64,000 bases of DNA from Trema orientale (GCA_002914845.1 JXTC01000058.1:106858-170857); one strand, 5' to 3'. Shown: positions 1 through 12,274, numbered from the stretch's first letter. Notes: generated by a model from the sequence alone, not told the origin. A program made the numbers and translations.

Positions 1-364
1 TGGGACAAGGCCAACAATATGGAGATTTTTATTAGAGGAAATTTGATTTTTTATAGTAGGTTTTTTTTTTTTAATTAAAAAATCTCAAATTCGAATTACA
101 AAAATATCACTTTTAAAAGTATTTAGAAAAATTACCGCTTTTGACCAGTTACCTCAAGTAACTAGAACAGTACCCCCAGTAACCTATACCTATTAGGTTA
201 CCTCGAATACCATTGAAAAATACCAATTTCGAAAAAAGTTGTATTTTTCTAAATATTTATTAAAAGTATTATTTTTCTAAAAAACATTTTATAAAGTGAT
301 ATTTTTCTAAATCAATCAAGGTTTTTTTTTCCAAAAAAAATTCGCCCATCTAGGATTTTTCAAG
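1..364 (+). repeat. GGTAAC-motif dispersed repeat, copy 1 (left part)
   Basis: The start is cut by the window edge. AT-rich arms carry mutually complementary words (ATTTAGAAAAAT and ATTTTTCTAAAT) around a core of GTTACC/GGTAAC words near 145-215. The same arrangement recurs near 7185-7580 in reverse and near 32495-32945. This copy continues at 1604-1650 after the insertion at 365-1593. No coding potential. It looks like a non-autonomous fold-back element; its class is not determined. Confidence 0.6.
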
Positions 365-1593
365 GAAAAAAGACACCTAGTACTACCTTTTGATAAATGA
401 TACCAAGAATACTATGTCCAAACTTTTACTTATTTTTGTACTATATTTTTTTAGAAAAAATAACAAATTCTTGCTAAGAAAGACTAAATAACGTCTTAGA
501 ATTTTCATTTTTTCTTGTTTCTTTTTGCTACTAGTTTACTTGTAGCTGATCACTCTTAAACTAATAACCAATTTATTATTAGAAATCATAAACTAATTGA
601 TTTTTAGAAACTAGAAACCAAATTGGTTACTAAAAACTAACAACTATATTAGTTTTCACCATAAATATCATAACTATTTAGTTAATAAAAACTGAAAACT
701 AAATTAGTTTCTATCATAAGCATTAGAACTATTTGGTTAATTCAATTATTGTTTACTTGAAACCAATTTGGTTATTGGAAACTAGTTACCAGAATCCAAA
801 AACTAATATATATTTCTGTTGCTTTTACTTCAAAAATATAGTTACTTAATTTGAGAACTTGATCATATTCTTCAGCGTCCTTGTTCAAGGCCTTACCCAA
901 TTCTTACTACAAGGCATTCTTCAAAAAGAAAATCACAATAGTTTTCAGGAAATTTTCATTGTTTCCTGTGATTTGAAAAAGAAACCACAATGGTTTCTAA
1001 GAAATTTTTGTGGTTTCCTATTATTTACTTAGCTACAGGACAATCTGCTAAAAGAAAACCACGATGGTTTTCTGTGATTTATTTAGCTACAGGACATTCT
1101 GCAAAAAGAAAACCACAATAGTTTCTCGGAAATGTTCATGGTTTCATGTGATTTACTTACGTACAGAATATTCGGAAACCACGATAGTTTCCTGTCATTT
1201 ATTTAGCTACAAGACATTCTGCAAAAAAGAAACCACAATGATTTCCCAGAAATATTCATGGTTTCATGTGATTTACTTACATACATGGCTTTCGGCTAAA
1301 GAAAACTAAACTGGTTTCTAGGAAACTTTTGTGGTTTCCTGTGATTTACTTACTTACAGAACATTCCGCTAATAGGAAATCAAATTAAACCAAATTGGTT
1401 TCCAGGAAACTTTTGTGGTTTCCTGTAAAAAAAAAAAAAAAAGATGACTTATTTACTAAAATACCACCACGTTTTCTAACTTTCAAAGTATTTAGAAAAA
1501 TGCCATAAAAAAGTCGTACGAATTTTTATTATTTTTGAAAAGTCATAAATTTAGTATTATTTTTTGAAAAATAAGTATAAGTGTCAAAAACTC
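365..1593. mobile_element. MULE-like long-TIR element A with 10-bp target duplication
   Basis: The direct repeat ATTTTTCAAG lies at 355-364 and again at 1594-1603. The left end reads GAAAAAAGACACCTAG and the reverse complement of the right end reads GAGTTTTTGACACTTA, so the termini are inverted though degenerate. The interior has AACCAAATTGGTTAC-type words (540-830) and a roughly 90-100 bp degenerate tandem array (about 950-1430) built on AAACCACAATGGTTTC and GTGATTTACTTA. No gene. The 9-10 bp duplication and long TIRs suggest a Mutator-like non-autonomous element; class is inferred. Confidence 0.65.
950..1430. repeat. Degenerate tandem array inside element A
   Basis: Five to six imperfect units of about 90-100 bp, each with the words AAACCACAATGGTTTC, TTTGTGGTTTCCTGTGATTTA and CTACAGGACATTCTGC. 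Short reading frames here are by-products of the repeat. The same unit appears in opposite orientation at about 12440-12830 in element B. Confidence 0.7.
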
Positions 1594-1603
1594 ATTTTTC
1601 AAG

Positions 1604-1650
1604 TTTTGGTACTTTGGGCTTTGATTTTTGAAAGAAGCCCTTTTTATTAT
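1604..1650 (+). repeat. GGTAAC-motif repeat, copy 1 (right part)
   Basis: TTTTGGTACTTTGGGCTTTG, then a near-inverted GAAAGAAGCCC. This continues the sequence that stops at 364: the copy at 32.9 kb runs through the same junction uninterrupted. Confidence 0.6.
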
Positions 1651-1684
1651 TATTTGTTTTCAATCAAAGCATATACTTGTTGGT

Positions 1685-2497
1685 GGGTTATTGGCACATT
1701 TGGTCCCTTGACTATGGAGATTGTAACGATTTGGTCCTTATACTTTCAATTTTGGTAATTAAATCCCTTAACTTACCAATTGTTAGCAATTATGGTCCCC
1801 ACCGTCAAAAGTGCAACAGCCCGACAGAAAAAGCACGTGTGGGTATGACTTGAACAATTTAAATCTTGAGGACAGCCATTATACTCCTCTTAACTGGTTA
1901 ATTATTATTGAAGCCAAAAATCAAAAAGGCCAAATTAGAACATAAGAAAACGATAAAGACAAATATAAGAAAGTCATGGTGTTTGTGTATTCATCCTCGG
2001 GCTAAGCTTCTCCATCATTTTTGCTTTGATTCTCGCTAAAAACCCGAATTTAAGTTACTATCCAAACGTAGGATAATTCACTACTATTTTCACTCCATTT
2101 GAATATTTGCCATTTTCTACCAACAAAGAAAGCTATATGGGTTAACCGACTTTAAAAAGAAAGCCTATATAGACATAGATTTTTCCGATGAAGCGCAATG
2201 GCTACTCCTCTTGGATACATGGTCTTTGAGCTTAATTGATTGAGATCTAGGACTTGGCTTTCGGTACTGAGGTTTCTTTTTCCTCTTTCTTTTTTGGGTA
2301 CAGATTACAGAATATATTTGGTTTTTTCCTTAAATTTTTCTTCTTTCTTTTTTTTTTCCTTTTTGTTTTTAACTTTTTCCGTCAAGCATTTAACGGTAAG
2401 GACCATAGTTGCCAACAATTAGTAAATTGAGGGTTTTAATTGCCAAAATTAAAAGTAAAGGGACCAAATCGTTACAACCTAGATTGTCCAATAACCC
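1685..2497. mobile_element. Non-autonomous TIR element, 10-bp target duplication ACTTGTTGGT
   Basis: The two ends are inverted copies for about 110 bp. Each begins GGGTTATTGG and then carries TTGTAACGATTTGGTCC, AATTTTGG and AATTGTT. The direct repeat ACTTGTTGGT flanks it at 1675-1684 and 2498-2507. No coding capacity in 813 bp. Long TIRs with a 10-bp duplication suggest a Mutator-like MITE. Confidence 0.75.
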
Positions 2498-2507
2498 ACT
2501 TGTTGGT

Positions 2508-3922
2508 AGTCCGTCAAAATAAAAATTTCTCAAGCAACTTTGTTCCTCGTTCTCGGAACAATGTCGAGCTAATCTGGATATTTTCGCTTTGAATTTTCTA
2601 GTTGTATCCTGTGTTTCTACTCATGTACTCGATGAATTTATAAGTACATAAGAAAAAAAAAAGAAAGAAAGAAAGAAGGAGGATTTTGAAAAAGAAGTGG
2701 GCGAACTGGGCTTATATATTCTTTTTTTATTTGGGAGAAATTCAAGACCCTGAAAGATTGTGCTTTAACATTACCCAACTTAATTAAATTCAAAATTGAC
2801 TAAAATGTCAGAATTTATAGAACTCTACAACCCCCCAAAAAAAAGCGATTTGATTCTGGCGAATCGGTGCTATAACATTTTTCGAGTTGCTTTTCACTTC
2901 CGACAAGGTGAAATCGCGTTGAATAGTGATAGCAGTTAGCTGTAAAGAAGTAAATAATAATATTAGAGTTTCTCATACAACCACCCTAAACTTTGATGCT
3001 TTTCACATGGTTAACTACTACAGATATAATGGAATTAAAAACATAAAAGGATGATTGTACCATATTTAACTTTTTGTTCAAATTATATCTTACTATCTAT
3101 AAACATTGTCCTTACAATTTAAAAATTGAAACAGATTTATAACCACATTCTGTCAAAACCAAAATTGTACAGATTATAATTGATATAACTATTATAACTT
3201 TTAGCAAAAAAAAAAAAAAAGAAACTATTATGACACTCTTTTACGGGTGTTTGGTTGCGACTGAATTAGGGTATATGTGCATTTTTTTCTCCAAATATCT
3301 TCTTCGCCTATTTATCTTCCTAGTTTACTGATTTTTTTTTTTCTTTTCAGTTAGTTAGTCATTATTTATATCTTTTGAGGAATTCTACAACAGGGAAATA
3401 AAAATCTTCCCTAACGCTAGGGAACAAAATAGATAATCAAAAGTCATTAGATTTAATTAACGTTCTGTAACAAAATAGATAATCGAAAGTCATTAGATTT
3501 AATTAACGATATAGAAGAAAGTGGTGTAGAGTTGTCTAAATTGTAGACTAATAAAACTTGAATTTCTCTTTAATAAAAAAAATACAGTTCATGAAAAATT
3601 TTTCTTTATACGCCTGTTCTTCTTCCTCCTCTTATGTTTTTACACAAAATCTTTTTCTGAAATATAAACTTCATTTTCTCTCCTCTCTTCTCTCTATAGA
3701 GTGTTCTCAATTATATTGTATGCGATTTAGAGAGGAAAATAATAGAAAAAAAGAAGAAAAATTATTGATGAGTCAAGTGATTGAAACCAGAGAAACAATT
3801 TAACTGCCAATTTTATTTTAAGAAATTTATGAGATTGGTAAACAAATAGAGTACTTTAATTTTGATGTCCTAAAATAAAGCCCATCTTGGATTTGTTTTT
3901 CTATTTTCCTTAATTACCTTTG
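2508..3922. other. Gene-free AT-rich spacer
   Basis: No reading frame resembling a known protein and no RNA gene seen. Holds poly-A and poly-T tracts and a duplicated 40-50 bp block around 3425-3510 (ACAAAATAGATAATC followed by AAAGTCATTAGATTTAATTAAC). Confidence 0.5.
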
Positions 3923-3930
3923 ATTGTATT

Positions 3931-4584
3931 TAGAGACGGAAAAACGGGCCGGGCCGGCCCGGCCTAGGGGTAGGGCTGGACAGGGCCTAAATATTTAGGC
4001 CTACTGGGCTGGCCCGGCCCAACAATCTAGCCTACACGGACCGGCCCGTCAAAAATAAATTTTTTTATTTTTTTAAAAGTTTTTAAATAAATTTAAATAT
4101 AAAACTTTTTCCAATACTTATAAATCACATTCCTTCACTTTTTTTTTTTCACATTTTCATATTTCAATCTAATTCTAAATAATTTTCTTAAGATTTTTGT
4201 TTTGAACTTTTTTTTTAATCAACTATTCAACTTATATATTTTTAACTTATTTGATTATTTATAAATTTTTATCAATAGAAAAAAACATAATATATTATTT
4301 ATTTTTTTATAAATTTTATTTTTAAATTTCTAATATTTTTAACTAAATATACAAATAATAATCTTATTTTTAATTTTTTTTTAAAAAATTTGGGCCAAGA
4401 ACGGATTGGTACAGACTAGCCCATTTTGGCCCATTCTTGGCCCAGCCCGCTAGGAGCTCGGGCGGACCTATGGGCCAAGTCAGGCTTTATTTTTAAAATT
4501 TCAAGTCGGCACGATTCTGCCCGGCCCAATCCATTTTCTCTCCAAAGCTCGCTTTGGGCCGGTCCGCCCATTTTGCCACTTCTA
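3931..4584. mobile_element. hAT-type MITE, 8-bp target duplication ATTGTATT
   Basis: The left end TAGAGACGGAAAAACGGGCC pairs with the reverse complement of the right end, TAGAAGTGGCAAAATGGGC. Both match the TAGNGNTGGCAAA terminus usual for plant hAT elements. ATTGTATT is duplicated exactly at 3923-3930 and 4585-4592. Subterminal GGGCCGG-rich blocks (3947-4050, 4390-4570) surround an AT-rich centre. 654 bp, no transposase, so it needs one in trans. Confidence 0.88.
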
Positions 4585-4592
4585 ATTGTATT

Positions 4593-5940
4593 TAAGTTGT
4601 GGATTATGGAAAAGGACGTGTTTTTGTAGATAGTCACATAAAAAATTCAAAAAGCTGCATTTAAACGCTTATAATACGAAAATTTTCGAGTCTCTGGAAC
4701 TTCTTCTCTGGTGGTGAGGAGATACTAGATACCAGATACTAGATACCATTGTGCAACCGTTGGTAGGCTAGGCACTAGTCAGTGGACATTTTATTCTCCT
4801 CAATTTTTTCTCTTTTTTTGGTGGACAGAACATATATTTTTTCCAAAAAAGAAAAAAAATTGTATGGTTCACTAATGCCAAAAAATCTGCTGCAGTATGG
4901 TGTTAACAAAATTGAAGGTTTTTTGTTGGCCCAGATTTACATAGACCAATTAAAAATGTTGTTTTGATTCCCTAATATTAGGGAAGATTTTAGTTTCCTA
5001 AATTATATAGTATAATTAAATAATTATCCTAACATAATATGAACAATTTAGCGATGTCAAAAGGACCTTGCCCAAGACTCTCTGTCTTGTGATCGACCTG
5101 GGCCTAATTTCCCCATGTTGGTTTGCCTATTCCAGGCCCTAGTAGGGCTTCAGGTTTCACAAAGTCAAATCTTAAGAGGGCCATGCATGGAGGCCTTCAC
5201 TTGTTTCAATCACATTATTCTGATCAGGAAAAAAGAAGAAAAAAAGGCGAAAGAAAGAGATATAACAGAATCGATTACGTGAATAAACTTTTGTTGATAT
5301 CCTATTTAAAAGAATTAAGTGGAAGAGAGAAAGGTGAGAATTTTGACTTTTTGATTTTGTTCATCACTCAGATATGTCTCAAGAGAAATTAAGATAACGA
5401 AATTACGTTGCAACGAATTTGATTCCTGCCACAGTCAAATGGACCATTAACAAAAATTACTAGGAATAACGTTAATCAGTCAAACTGTACATGCGGATCT
5501 TTGAGATTAAATAAATACAGGCTAATGGTGCCACTAGAAAGTAGAATAACACTTTTTTTTTTTTTTTGGAAATAGAATAACACATTTTTAACACGAGGAA
5601 CGTAATATAGCTATGGTTCAAGGGGGAAAAAAAAAAAAGTAATATAGCTATGGCCATGTCCCACACCAACTTCTTTCTTCTTTACTTTATATTATTAGTA
5701 TATTATTAATCTAGAAAGGAAAAATATTTTCATTTCAAGTGTTCACATGCTAATTAAAATGAGAATTTTTTTTTTTTACACTGAAATCTTTATTCTCCTC
5801 AATTTTTTTTCCACTCATACCTCTTACGGATTATAATTTATATGTAAAATGTGATTTTTTTTGTCCGTTACTTTGCCAATGTTTGAAATTTTCTCTCTTT
5901 AACTCTTTGCCAATTGTAAGATTTTTTTTTTAGTAAAGAT
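4593..5940. other. Gene-free spacer
   Basis: No supportable gene. A short duplication (AGATACTAGATACC repeated, about 4720-4748) and long T and A tracts are present. A more GC-balanced stretch at 5070-5240 has an open frame without recognisable similarity. Confidence 0.45.
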
Positions 5941-5941
5941 T

Positions 5942-6098
5942 GGGACACCAAAATTTTACACAAAAAATATACACTGTGATGTAACATCCTTTTAGTCACA
6001 TAATTTTGAGCGGTGTGGTCATACTTTAAAATAAAGAGTACTTGAAATGAATATCACATCATGTGGTATTAATATTTAGTGAAAAATTTTGGTGTCCT
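5942..6098. mobile_element. Small MITE with ACACCAAAATTTT termini
   Basis: The left end GGGACACCAAAATTTTAC is matched in inverse at the right end by AAAATTTTGGTGTCC, enclosing about 155 bp. No clean target duplication. Related ends may occur at 29170-29352. Confidence 0.6.
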
Positions 6099-7184
6099 TA
6101 TCATTATTATTACTATTATTTTTTCTAAGGACCAACCGTGGCTGTTGGGACTTCTATCCCAACACAAGACCCAATTAAAAATCAATTTTAGGTTTCCACC
6201 AAAATTTGAGGGATAAAATTTTGATAAAGACTATTTGTTCACCACCACTAAGTCTCCATGATAATAAGAAAAATGGAAACAAAATAACTACAAATTTTAT
6301 CTTAAAATTTTCAAGTTGCCTTTTTGTTTCTGTATTTTTTAAAATTAAAATCATATTGATTGTTAGAGTTGTGTTTTGACTTAAGTGTTGTACTCTGATG
6401 TTATCACTCTATTTTTTGTGGAGTCTATTGGAGCACTTGTGGTACTGACTACTTAGTGCTAGAAGACCCACCCGCACATTTTATGTGATATCACATTATA
6501 CATCTGTGATATCACATTATACATCTTTATTAATGTGTGTCAACTATCAAAGGGTCCCTTAGCCTTTTCCATTTTTTGTATTATTATTTTATTTAAAAAA
6601 TATATATTAATTTGTGTGCTATCAAAAAAATGTACATATAAATATATTAATTTATCTCCCACCCCTATGGAAAAAGAAGTCTCGGTCGCTACTCTAATTC
6701 AAAAAAATAAAAAAAAAATAAAAGGAAAACAAAAGAATAATAATAATAACAATAAAAATTCGATTCCCACTGAACTTTTGAAAAATTCTTTAATTATTCT
6801 CTTATTTTCTCAAATGTCCTTGCTATAAATTATTCAGTGGACTAAATATTAGGAACGTAGCATCAGTACTTAAAAATTTAATCAACTTGAACTTTGAATA
6901 ATTTTCACTTTGACATTTTGTCTAGTTGGAGCATTTAGGTTTTGAGATGTTTTTATTGTTTCATCAAAGAAAAAAGAAATTGTGCATGTATTGACTGGGA
7001 ATATATAATCTATTGAACAGTCTGACCAAGAAATATATGTTTATATATATAATTACTAGAACCAAGCCAAGTTAGCTAACACAATAAAAAGAAGTTGAGT
7101 TTATTTAAGTTGTCTATTTAAGCTTCATATATTTTATTTTTTCATAAAAGCAAAGTTCAAATTTTATGAACTTTCAAAATTCTA
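6099..7184. other. Gene-free spacer with a short tandem duplication
   Basis: No gene recognised. At about 6486-6528 a 21-bp unit starting GTGATATCACATTATAC is directly repeated. The rest is AT-rich low-complexity sequence. Confidence 0.5.
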
Positions 7185-7580
7185 AGTCCAAAGTATCAAA
7201 AATTAAAAAATCCCAGGTGAGCCAAATTTTTTGAAAAATCCTATATTGATTTAGGAAAATATAACTTTTCAAAAAGTTTTTTAGAAAATAATACTTTTAT
7301 GTTTAGAAAAATAACACATTTTCTCCAAAATTGGTATTTTTCAATGGTACTCGAGGTAACCAATTGGATTACTTGAGATAACCAATTTAGTTACTTGAAG
7401 TCACCGGTCAAGTAACCTCAGGTAACTTGATTAGTTACTTCAAGTATCTCATTAATTAATAAAAGTGGTATTTTTTAAAATACTTTTAAAAGTGATATTT
7501 TCTAATTAAAATCTGAAATTTTTCAAACAATTTTAAAATTTGGGATTTTTTAATTTTTTTAAAAAATTATCATAAAAAAA
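7185..7580 (-). repeat. GGTAAC-motif dispersed repeat, copy 2 (reverse orientation)
   Basis: Reverse-complement relative of the copies at 1-364 and 32495-32945: TAGAAAAATA arms, a core with CAAGTAACCTCAGGTAACTTG (about 7408-7430), then AAGTATCTCATTAATTAATA. It is uninterrupted at the position where copy 1 carries element A. Confidence 0.6.
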
Positions 7581-8270
7581 CAAATCTCAAAAAAAAAAGG
7601 TGAATATTGAAGCATAAGGATATTTGTGTAAAAAAGGTGCACCACTATTTCAAATAAACTAAATAAAGCAATCTGAACGGTTTTGATATAATAACTGGTA
7701 TTTTGTGAATTTTTTTTTTCTATTTTTAAAGAAGCTATAGCCTAAAAAAAAAAAAAGGCCGATCTCTTCTTTCTTTTTTTTTTTTAACTTTCCCTTTCTC
7801 TTTTCTCCTTTCTATTACTCGAACCGAGATTAAAGTTCTAAATCTAGAAGAATTTAAGTCGACAAATATTGATTTTAAGTGGAAGATTTGTCATCATAGT
7901 ATCATTCAAAAAAGCTAAACTCGGATGATTGAAAGAATCAAAAAGCTATATTTACCTAATATCTCCAATCTCTCAAGTCAAATATAATAACAGTGATTAA
8001 GCTTTCATTAATGACCTAATCTTTCGTTTAACGTATTGGTCAAGTGTTGTTGGATGTAAATAACTTATTTTTCTTTTTTCTTTTTTAATTTCTGATGTCC
8101 CGATACTATAAGTGTCTAAAAAATTTATTGCAAATAATAATAGATCTAAAAAAATTAAATGTGACAAAGCAATACAAAATTTCAATAAAATTATTGGAAC
8201 TTATCTAGCAAATTATGTGACAAGAATAAATTAGACATAATTATTTCACAAAATATAAGATAATGGAAAT
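7581..8270. other. Gene-free AT-rich spacer
   Basis: Homopolymer-rich sequence; no gene, RNA or clear repeat boundary recognised. Confidence 0.4.
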
Positions 8271-8800
8271 AATAGAGTAAGTTTTAAGAAATATCAAACG
8301 GAGTTTTGTGTTTCACACAATGTCCTTAAAACAGTTACACCTTTTCTAGGAGGTGTTTTGAGGATTGCTAACGGTGTCTGTCTCTCATGATAAAACTGTT
8401 CATGAATAGTAACGTTGCACCAACTTACTATTCCTAACAAACTGAGCCGTACCCAAGTTCTATCATCAACACTATACAAACAACCACAAGAAAGCTCGAC
8501 CACACAGAAAAAGAAAAATTGGAATGCTCAAAAGACTCACAACTACCAACTAACCCAAGGTAACTGCTATAGAGAAAACTACAAAGAAATATGAGATCAG
8601 ATTGTTTTTAGTATGTCGAAATGAGAAGGAGACCTCTCTTTTTATAGGTTTCATGGGGAAACCTGCCATAAATCCTGACCATAATGCCCAAAAATATTTT
8701 GGCAGTTGTCTAAATAAAAGTCAAATATTTTTGGCTATTTTAGAATACTAATAGCCTCTTTAATTGATTGTTATACTTTTTTTACTAGGCAATTAAAGCC
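8270..8800 (-). mobile_element. Possible LTR-retrotransposon remnant (minus strand)
   Basis: Read on the minus strand, a TATA-like CCTATAAAAAGAGAGG (about 8634-8650) is followed by a more GC-balanced 350-bp stretch with an open frame. This resembles the U3-R-U5 layout of a Copia-type LTR. No TG...CA borders, primer-binding site or internal genes were found. The call rests on composition and promoter layout only. Confidence 0.3.
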
Positions 8801-9460
8801 CAAATGTTTCTAGAGTGACACTGGTTCTAGAATTTTCTTTTGGAGTTTGAGATAGGAAAAAATATATTCAAAGAGCAAAGGGAGGCCCAAGACGAAGTGG
8901 GCTTTTCAGTCTGGCATTCGTGCCTACAAGACGTGCGGGCACACACAAGCGCATACTTGGTCAGTCCGTGATTTGCATTCCCCTTGTGCGCATGTAAGAG
9001 AGAGCATCTATATATACTTATCAAGTTATCAACTAAGAATAAGGCAACTCTATGTAAATCACTCTTGTTTTATGCTCTTTTTTCCTTATGGGACTTTAGA
9101 AAGTCTCTTTCATTTTTCCTTCTGATTTAGCTCACTTTAGGTGATAATTTGTCATTCAATCCATTACCATTTTAAGCAAGTAAATATTCGATTTTGATGT
9201 ACTCGTGGAGGGAACACATATCAATAATGACCTCACACTAATATGTAGTGGGTCCCACTCATAAGTTTGCCTCAAAATAACTTAAGAAAATGGTGTAATA
9301 TTTCTATTTTTTCCAATAATAAGTTCATGATGAAGTCACGAGGTTGTATATGATTTAACTAAATTTGGTTGAAAATTAGAAGAAGAACTGTAAGGTGATT
9401 TATCTATTATTTTGAAAATTTCTACTTTGTTAATAACACTAGCATTTTTTTCCTATAAAA
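8801..9460. other. Gene-free spacer
   Basis: No gene recognised. A GC-richer stretch (8880-9000) carries a 65-codon minus-strand frame without recognisable similarity. Confidence 0.4.
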
Positions 9461-9495
9461 AATAGCTTTTTTTCCTTTCATCTCAAGGAGAGGCT

Positions 9496-9629
9496 TGTTG
9501 GATGTGCGAACTAAAGTTCCACATAAGTTAAACATGGAGAAGTTATTAGGTTTATAAAGGTTTAGGCTATTTATCCTAACAGATTGACTTTTTAAGTTGG
9601 AACCCAAGCCCAACAAGTGGTATCAGGGC
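9496..9629 (+). mobile_element. TRIM-type LTR with primer-binding site
   Basis: A 120-bp LTR (9496-9615) begins TGTTGGATGTGCGAAC and ends GCCCAACA, so the borders are TG...CA within a TGTTGG/CCAACA palindrome. It contains a TATA-like GGTTTATAAAGG. Two bases after it lies TGGTATCAGGGC (9618-9629), close to the initiator-tRNA-Met primer-binding site of plant LTR elements. A polypurine-like CAAGGAGAGGC lies just upstream, so this LTR may sit between two internal regions. A diverged second LTR is at 14266. Confidence 0.7.
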
Positions 9630-9937
9630 TAGGCCCCAAGTGTACCCATATTGACAATATTTGGTAAAGAAAACATGGCATAAGTAAAGATGTGGCCTCC
9701 ATTTGATAAGGTATAAGTAAAAATGTTGTAGAGTTTAAAGGGATAATTAGGCTATAACCGATAAAAGTATAAAAAAAATTACAAATATACGGTTAAAAGA
9801 AATATCAAGTTTTCGTACCACATATATTTAGTATATTTGAAAAGGTAAATCAAAAAGCACGATGGTAGGCTTGTAATTAAAATATCATTTTAGAATTGAG
9901 TTATATTTTGTATAAAGTTGGAAAGAGACTTAAAAGT

Positions 9938-10003
9938 TAGTTGGTCTAATGGTTTGTGCGTTGTATACTCTATTTCACTTCATGAGTTCGAATCTCATCA
10001 GCC
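9938..10003 (+). other. tRNA-like segment (A- and B-box words)
   Basis: TTGGTCTAATGG (9941-9952) resembles a pol III A box and GAGTTCGAATCTC (9984-9996) a B box, about 30 bp apart. I cannot fold a complete cloverleaf, so I read it as a tRNA-derived piece inside element C, not a functional tRNA gene. Confidence 0.35.
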
Positions 10004-10224
10004 TATTTCCATCTTTTTTTCCTTCTTTAATTTTCTTTTTCTTTTATGTTCTTTTCCCTTTTTTCCTTCTTTTATTGTTTTTCTTTTTTTCTTTTCCTCT
10101 CTTAAGGATAATGAGCTACATTTTTTTCCCTTTTCATTTTTCTTCTTTTTTTTTTAAATTATTTTTTCCTTTTTTTTTTCCTTTTTTCATTTTTTGTCTT
10201 CTCTAACTATTTTTCTTTTTTACC

Positions 10225-11660
10225 AGTAATACTAATTTGAAGAACTAGTTACTAATTTTCAAGTTGACTAGTTACTGATAACTAGTAATTAGTAACCAAT
10301 TTTGTAATTAGTAACTAATAACTATTCTTATAATTGGTGACTCGTAATCAAATTAATAATTTACAACCAGTAACCAAATTAGTTAATAGTAAATCAAAAA
10401 GTATTAACTATAATAAATCAGTAATAAAAAAAAATACTAGTGACTAGAGAATAGTTACTATTAACTACAAAAAATTATGGTTACCAAGAAATTACTTACT
10501 GGTTACTGTCGAATACTTGGTTACTGCTTATCAGTTACTAACAACTAATTTGGTTACTTGTAACTAGTAACCAATTTAATTATTAATTACAAAAATAGTT
10601 ATTATTTATCAATTATAAAGTTAGCTACTGATTACTAGTTACTAGTTACAAGTTACCAATTATCAATCTAATTAAACCTTAATCAATATCTCATCTCTTT
10701 TTTTTTTTCTCCCTCCATTGGGCTATTTCATCAAACATGTAGTGATCACCCAATTATGTGTACTTTCTTAGCTTGATCATATATCATAATTGTATATTAA
10801 TCATAGTTTAACAAGTTTAATATATAAAGATTGGAAACTGAGTAATTAATTTGGAAATTAGATGTCAGTCTTAAAATTAATAACTAAACTGGTAACTAGA
10901 AGCTAAAATAGTTAATAGTTACTAAATTGATAACTACTATTGGTAAGTAATTTGAAAATTGATCACTAATCCTAAAATCACTAACTAGATTGATAAGTGA
11001 TAACCAGTTTAAAGATTGACCACCAGTCCTGAAATCAATAACCATATTGATGACTGAAAACTAAATTTGTTATTTGTCACCCAATAAACAAATTAGTATT
11101 CGAAAGCTAGATTGGTTACTAATTACCAAATTGGTAATTAGTACTATACTTGGTAACTAGTAACTAATAATCGATAACCACCTTGAAAATTGGGCACTAG
11201 TCGTAATCAATTATAAAATTGCTAACCAATGTTGTAATTGTAATGAATACTATAATCGTTAACTAGTAACTAATGTTGTAACTGATAATGAATATTATAA
11301 TCGGTAACTAGTAACCAATAATTGGTAATTACTAACCAAAGACTAGTAATTAATTTAGAAATTAACCTCTAGTTATTATTAATAACTGGTTTGGAATTTG
11401 TTCACTAATCCTAAAGCTAGTAATAGATTTGTAACTAGAAGGTAAATTGATTACTGGTTACTAGTAATCGGTAACCGATTACAAATAACCAGTAGCTAAT
11501 TCTGAAATTGGCTACCACTCTTAAATCAACAATGAAATTAGTAATTAGTAAACAAAGTAACCATTAACTTAATTGATTATTGATTACCACTAATCAATTT
11601 GGTTACTCTAGTCTTTTTTTTCAATCAGTAACTAATATTGTAAATGATAACCAGAATAAT
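10225..11660. repeat. 1.4-kb array of degenerate ACTAGTTAC / GTAACC words
   Basis: Almost every 10-20 bases carries a variant of GTTACT, AGTAACC, ACTAGT or CAATTTGGTTAC in either orientation. There is no fixed period and no open frame. The words are self-complementary, so the strand can form many alternative hairpins. Related words fill elements A and B and the GGTAAC repeat. Confidence 0.7.
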
Positions 11661-12274
11661 TAGCAATAAATTATTAATATGTTGGTAATAAGAGTTAGCA
11701 AACTTTTTGACATAAAAAAATCAAAAAAAGGAGAAAAGGAATCTAAAAAAAAAGAAAAATATTTATTTTGAAGAATATAATAGAAAAGAAAAAAGGGAAA
11801 TACACAAAAAAGAGGAGGAAGAAGAGAAAGAAGGGAATAAAATGAAAAAATAAATAAAAAAAGAGATAAAAATATAAAAAAGAAAGAAGAATAGAGGAAA
11901 TGGTAAAAAATAATCCCGGCGTTGGATTGGGTCATCGAGTGAGGAGCCAACTGCTACACTAATAAAAGCTTTGGAGATTATTTTATATTTTACTTTTCAA
12001 CGATTTTTTTTAAATGGCTTTATTTACAATTCTACCACCGCACTTTTCCCTCTCTAACTTTTTTCGTAAATGCCAATCAGATACCAATAAATCCAATAAA
12101 TCACGTAGCCTATCAATAATATTTTCATGTATCATATTTGTGTAATTACTTTTATTTTTAAAGGTATAACCCAAAAATCCCAAGTTTGAGTACTTGATGT
12201 GATGGAGATGAAACATGTTATTATTTGAGGGTAGGCATTTGGGCCTTGGACTGGGCCATAATAATTTATTCAAG

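Larger units (their letters stand above)
9740..12181. mobile_element. Long-TIR non-autonomous element C
   Basis: The left end GGGATAATTAGGCTATAACC and the reverse complement of the right end GGGATTTTTGGGTTATACC are inverted, with weaker similarity inward, including CCACCGCA-type words near 12035 shared with elements A and B. A T/C-rich block (10000-10220) and an A/G-rich block (11690-11900) are roughly inverted around a core of ACTAGTTAC/GTAACC words. Flanking duplications are poor. No transposase gene; apparent reading frames in the polypyrimidine and polypurine blocks are not genes. Confidence 0.5.

Noticed and set aside
950..1430. Regularly spaced repeats that might suggest a CRISPR-like array
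   Set aside because: Units are degenerate, about 90-100 bp, without conserved short repeats and unique spacers, and the host is a plant nuclear genome.
9918..10206. Phe/Ser-rich open frames
   Set aside because: They come from a T/C-rich low-complexity tract in element C; no start context or domain.
11660..11950. 96-codon minus-strand open frame
   Set aside because: Hydrophobic chain translated from an A/G-rich tract, mirror of the 10.0-10.2 kb block.
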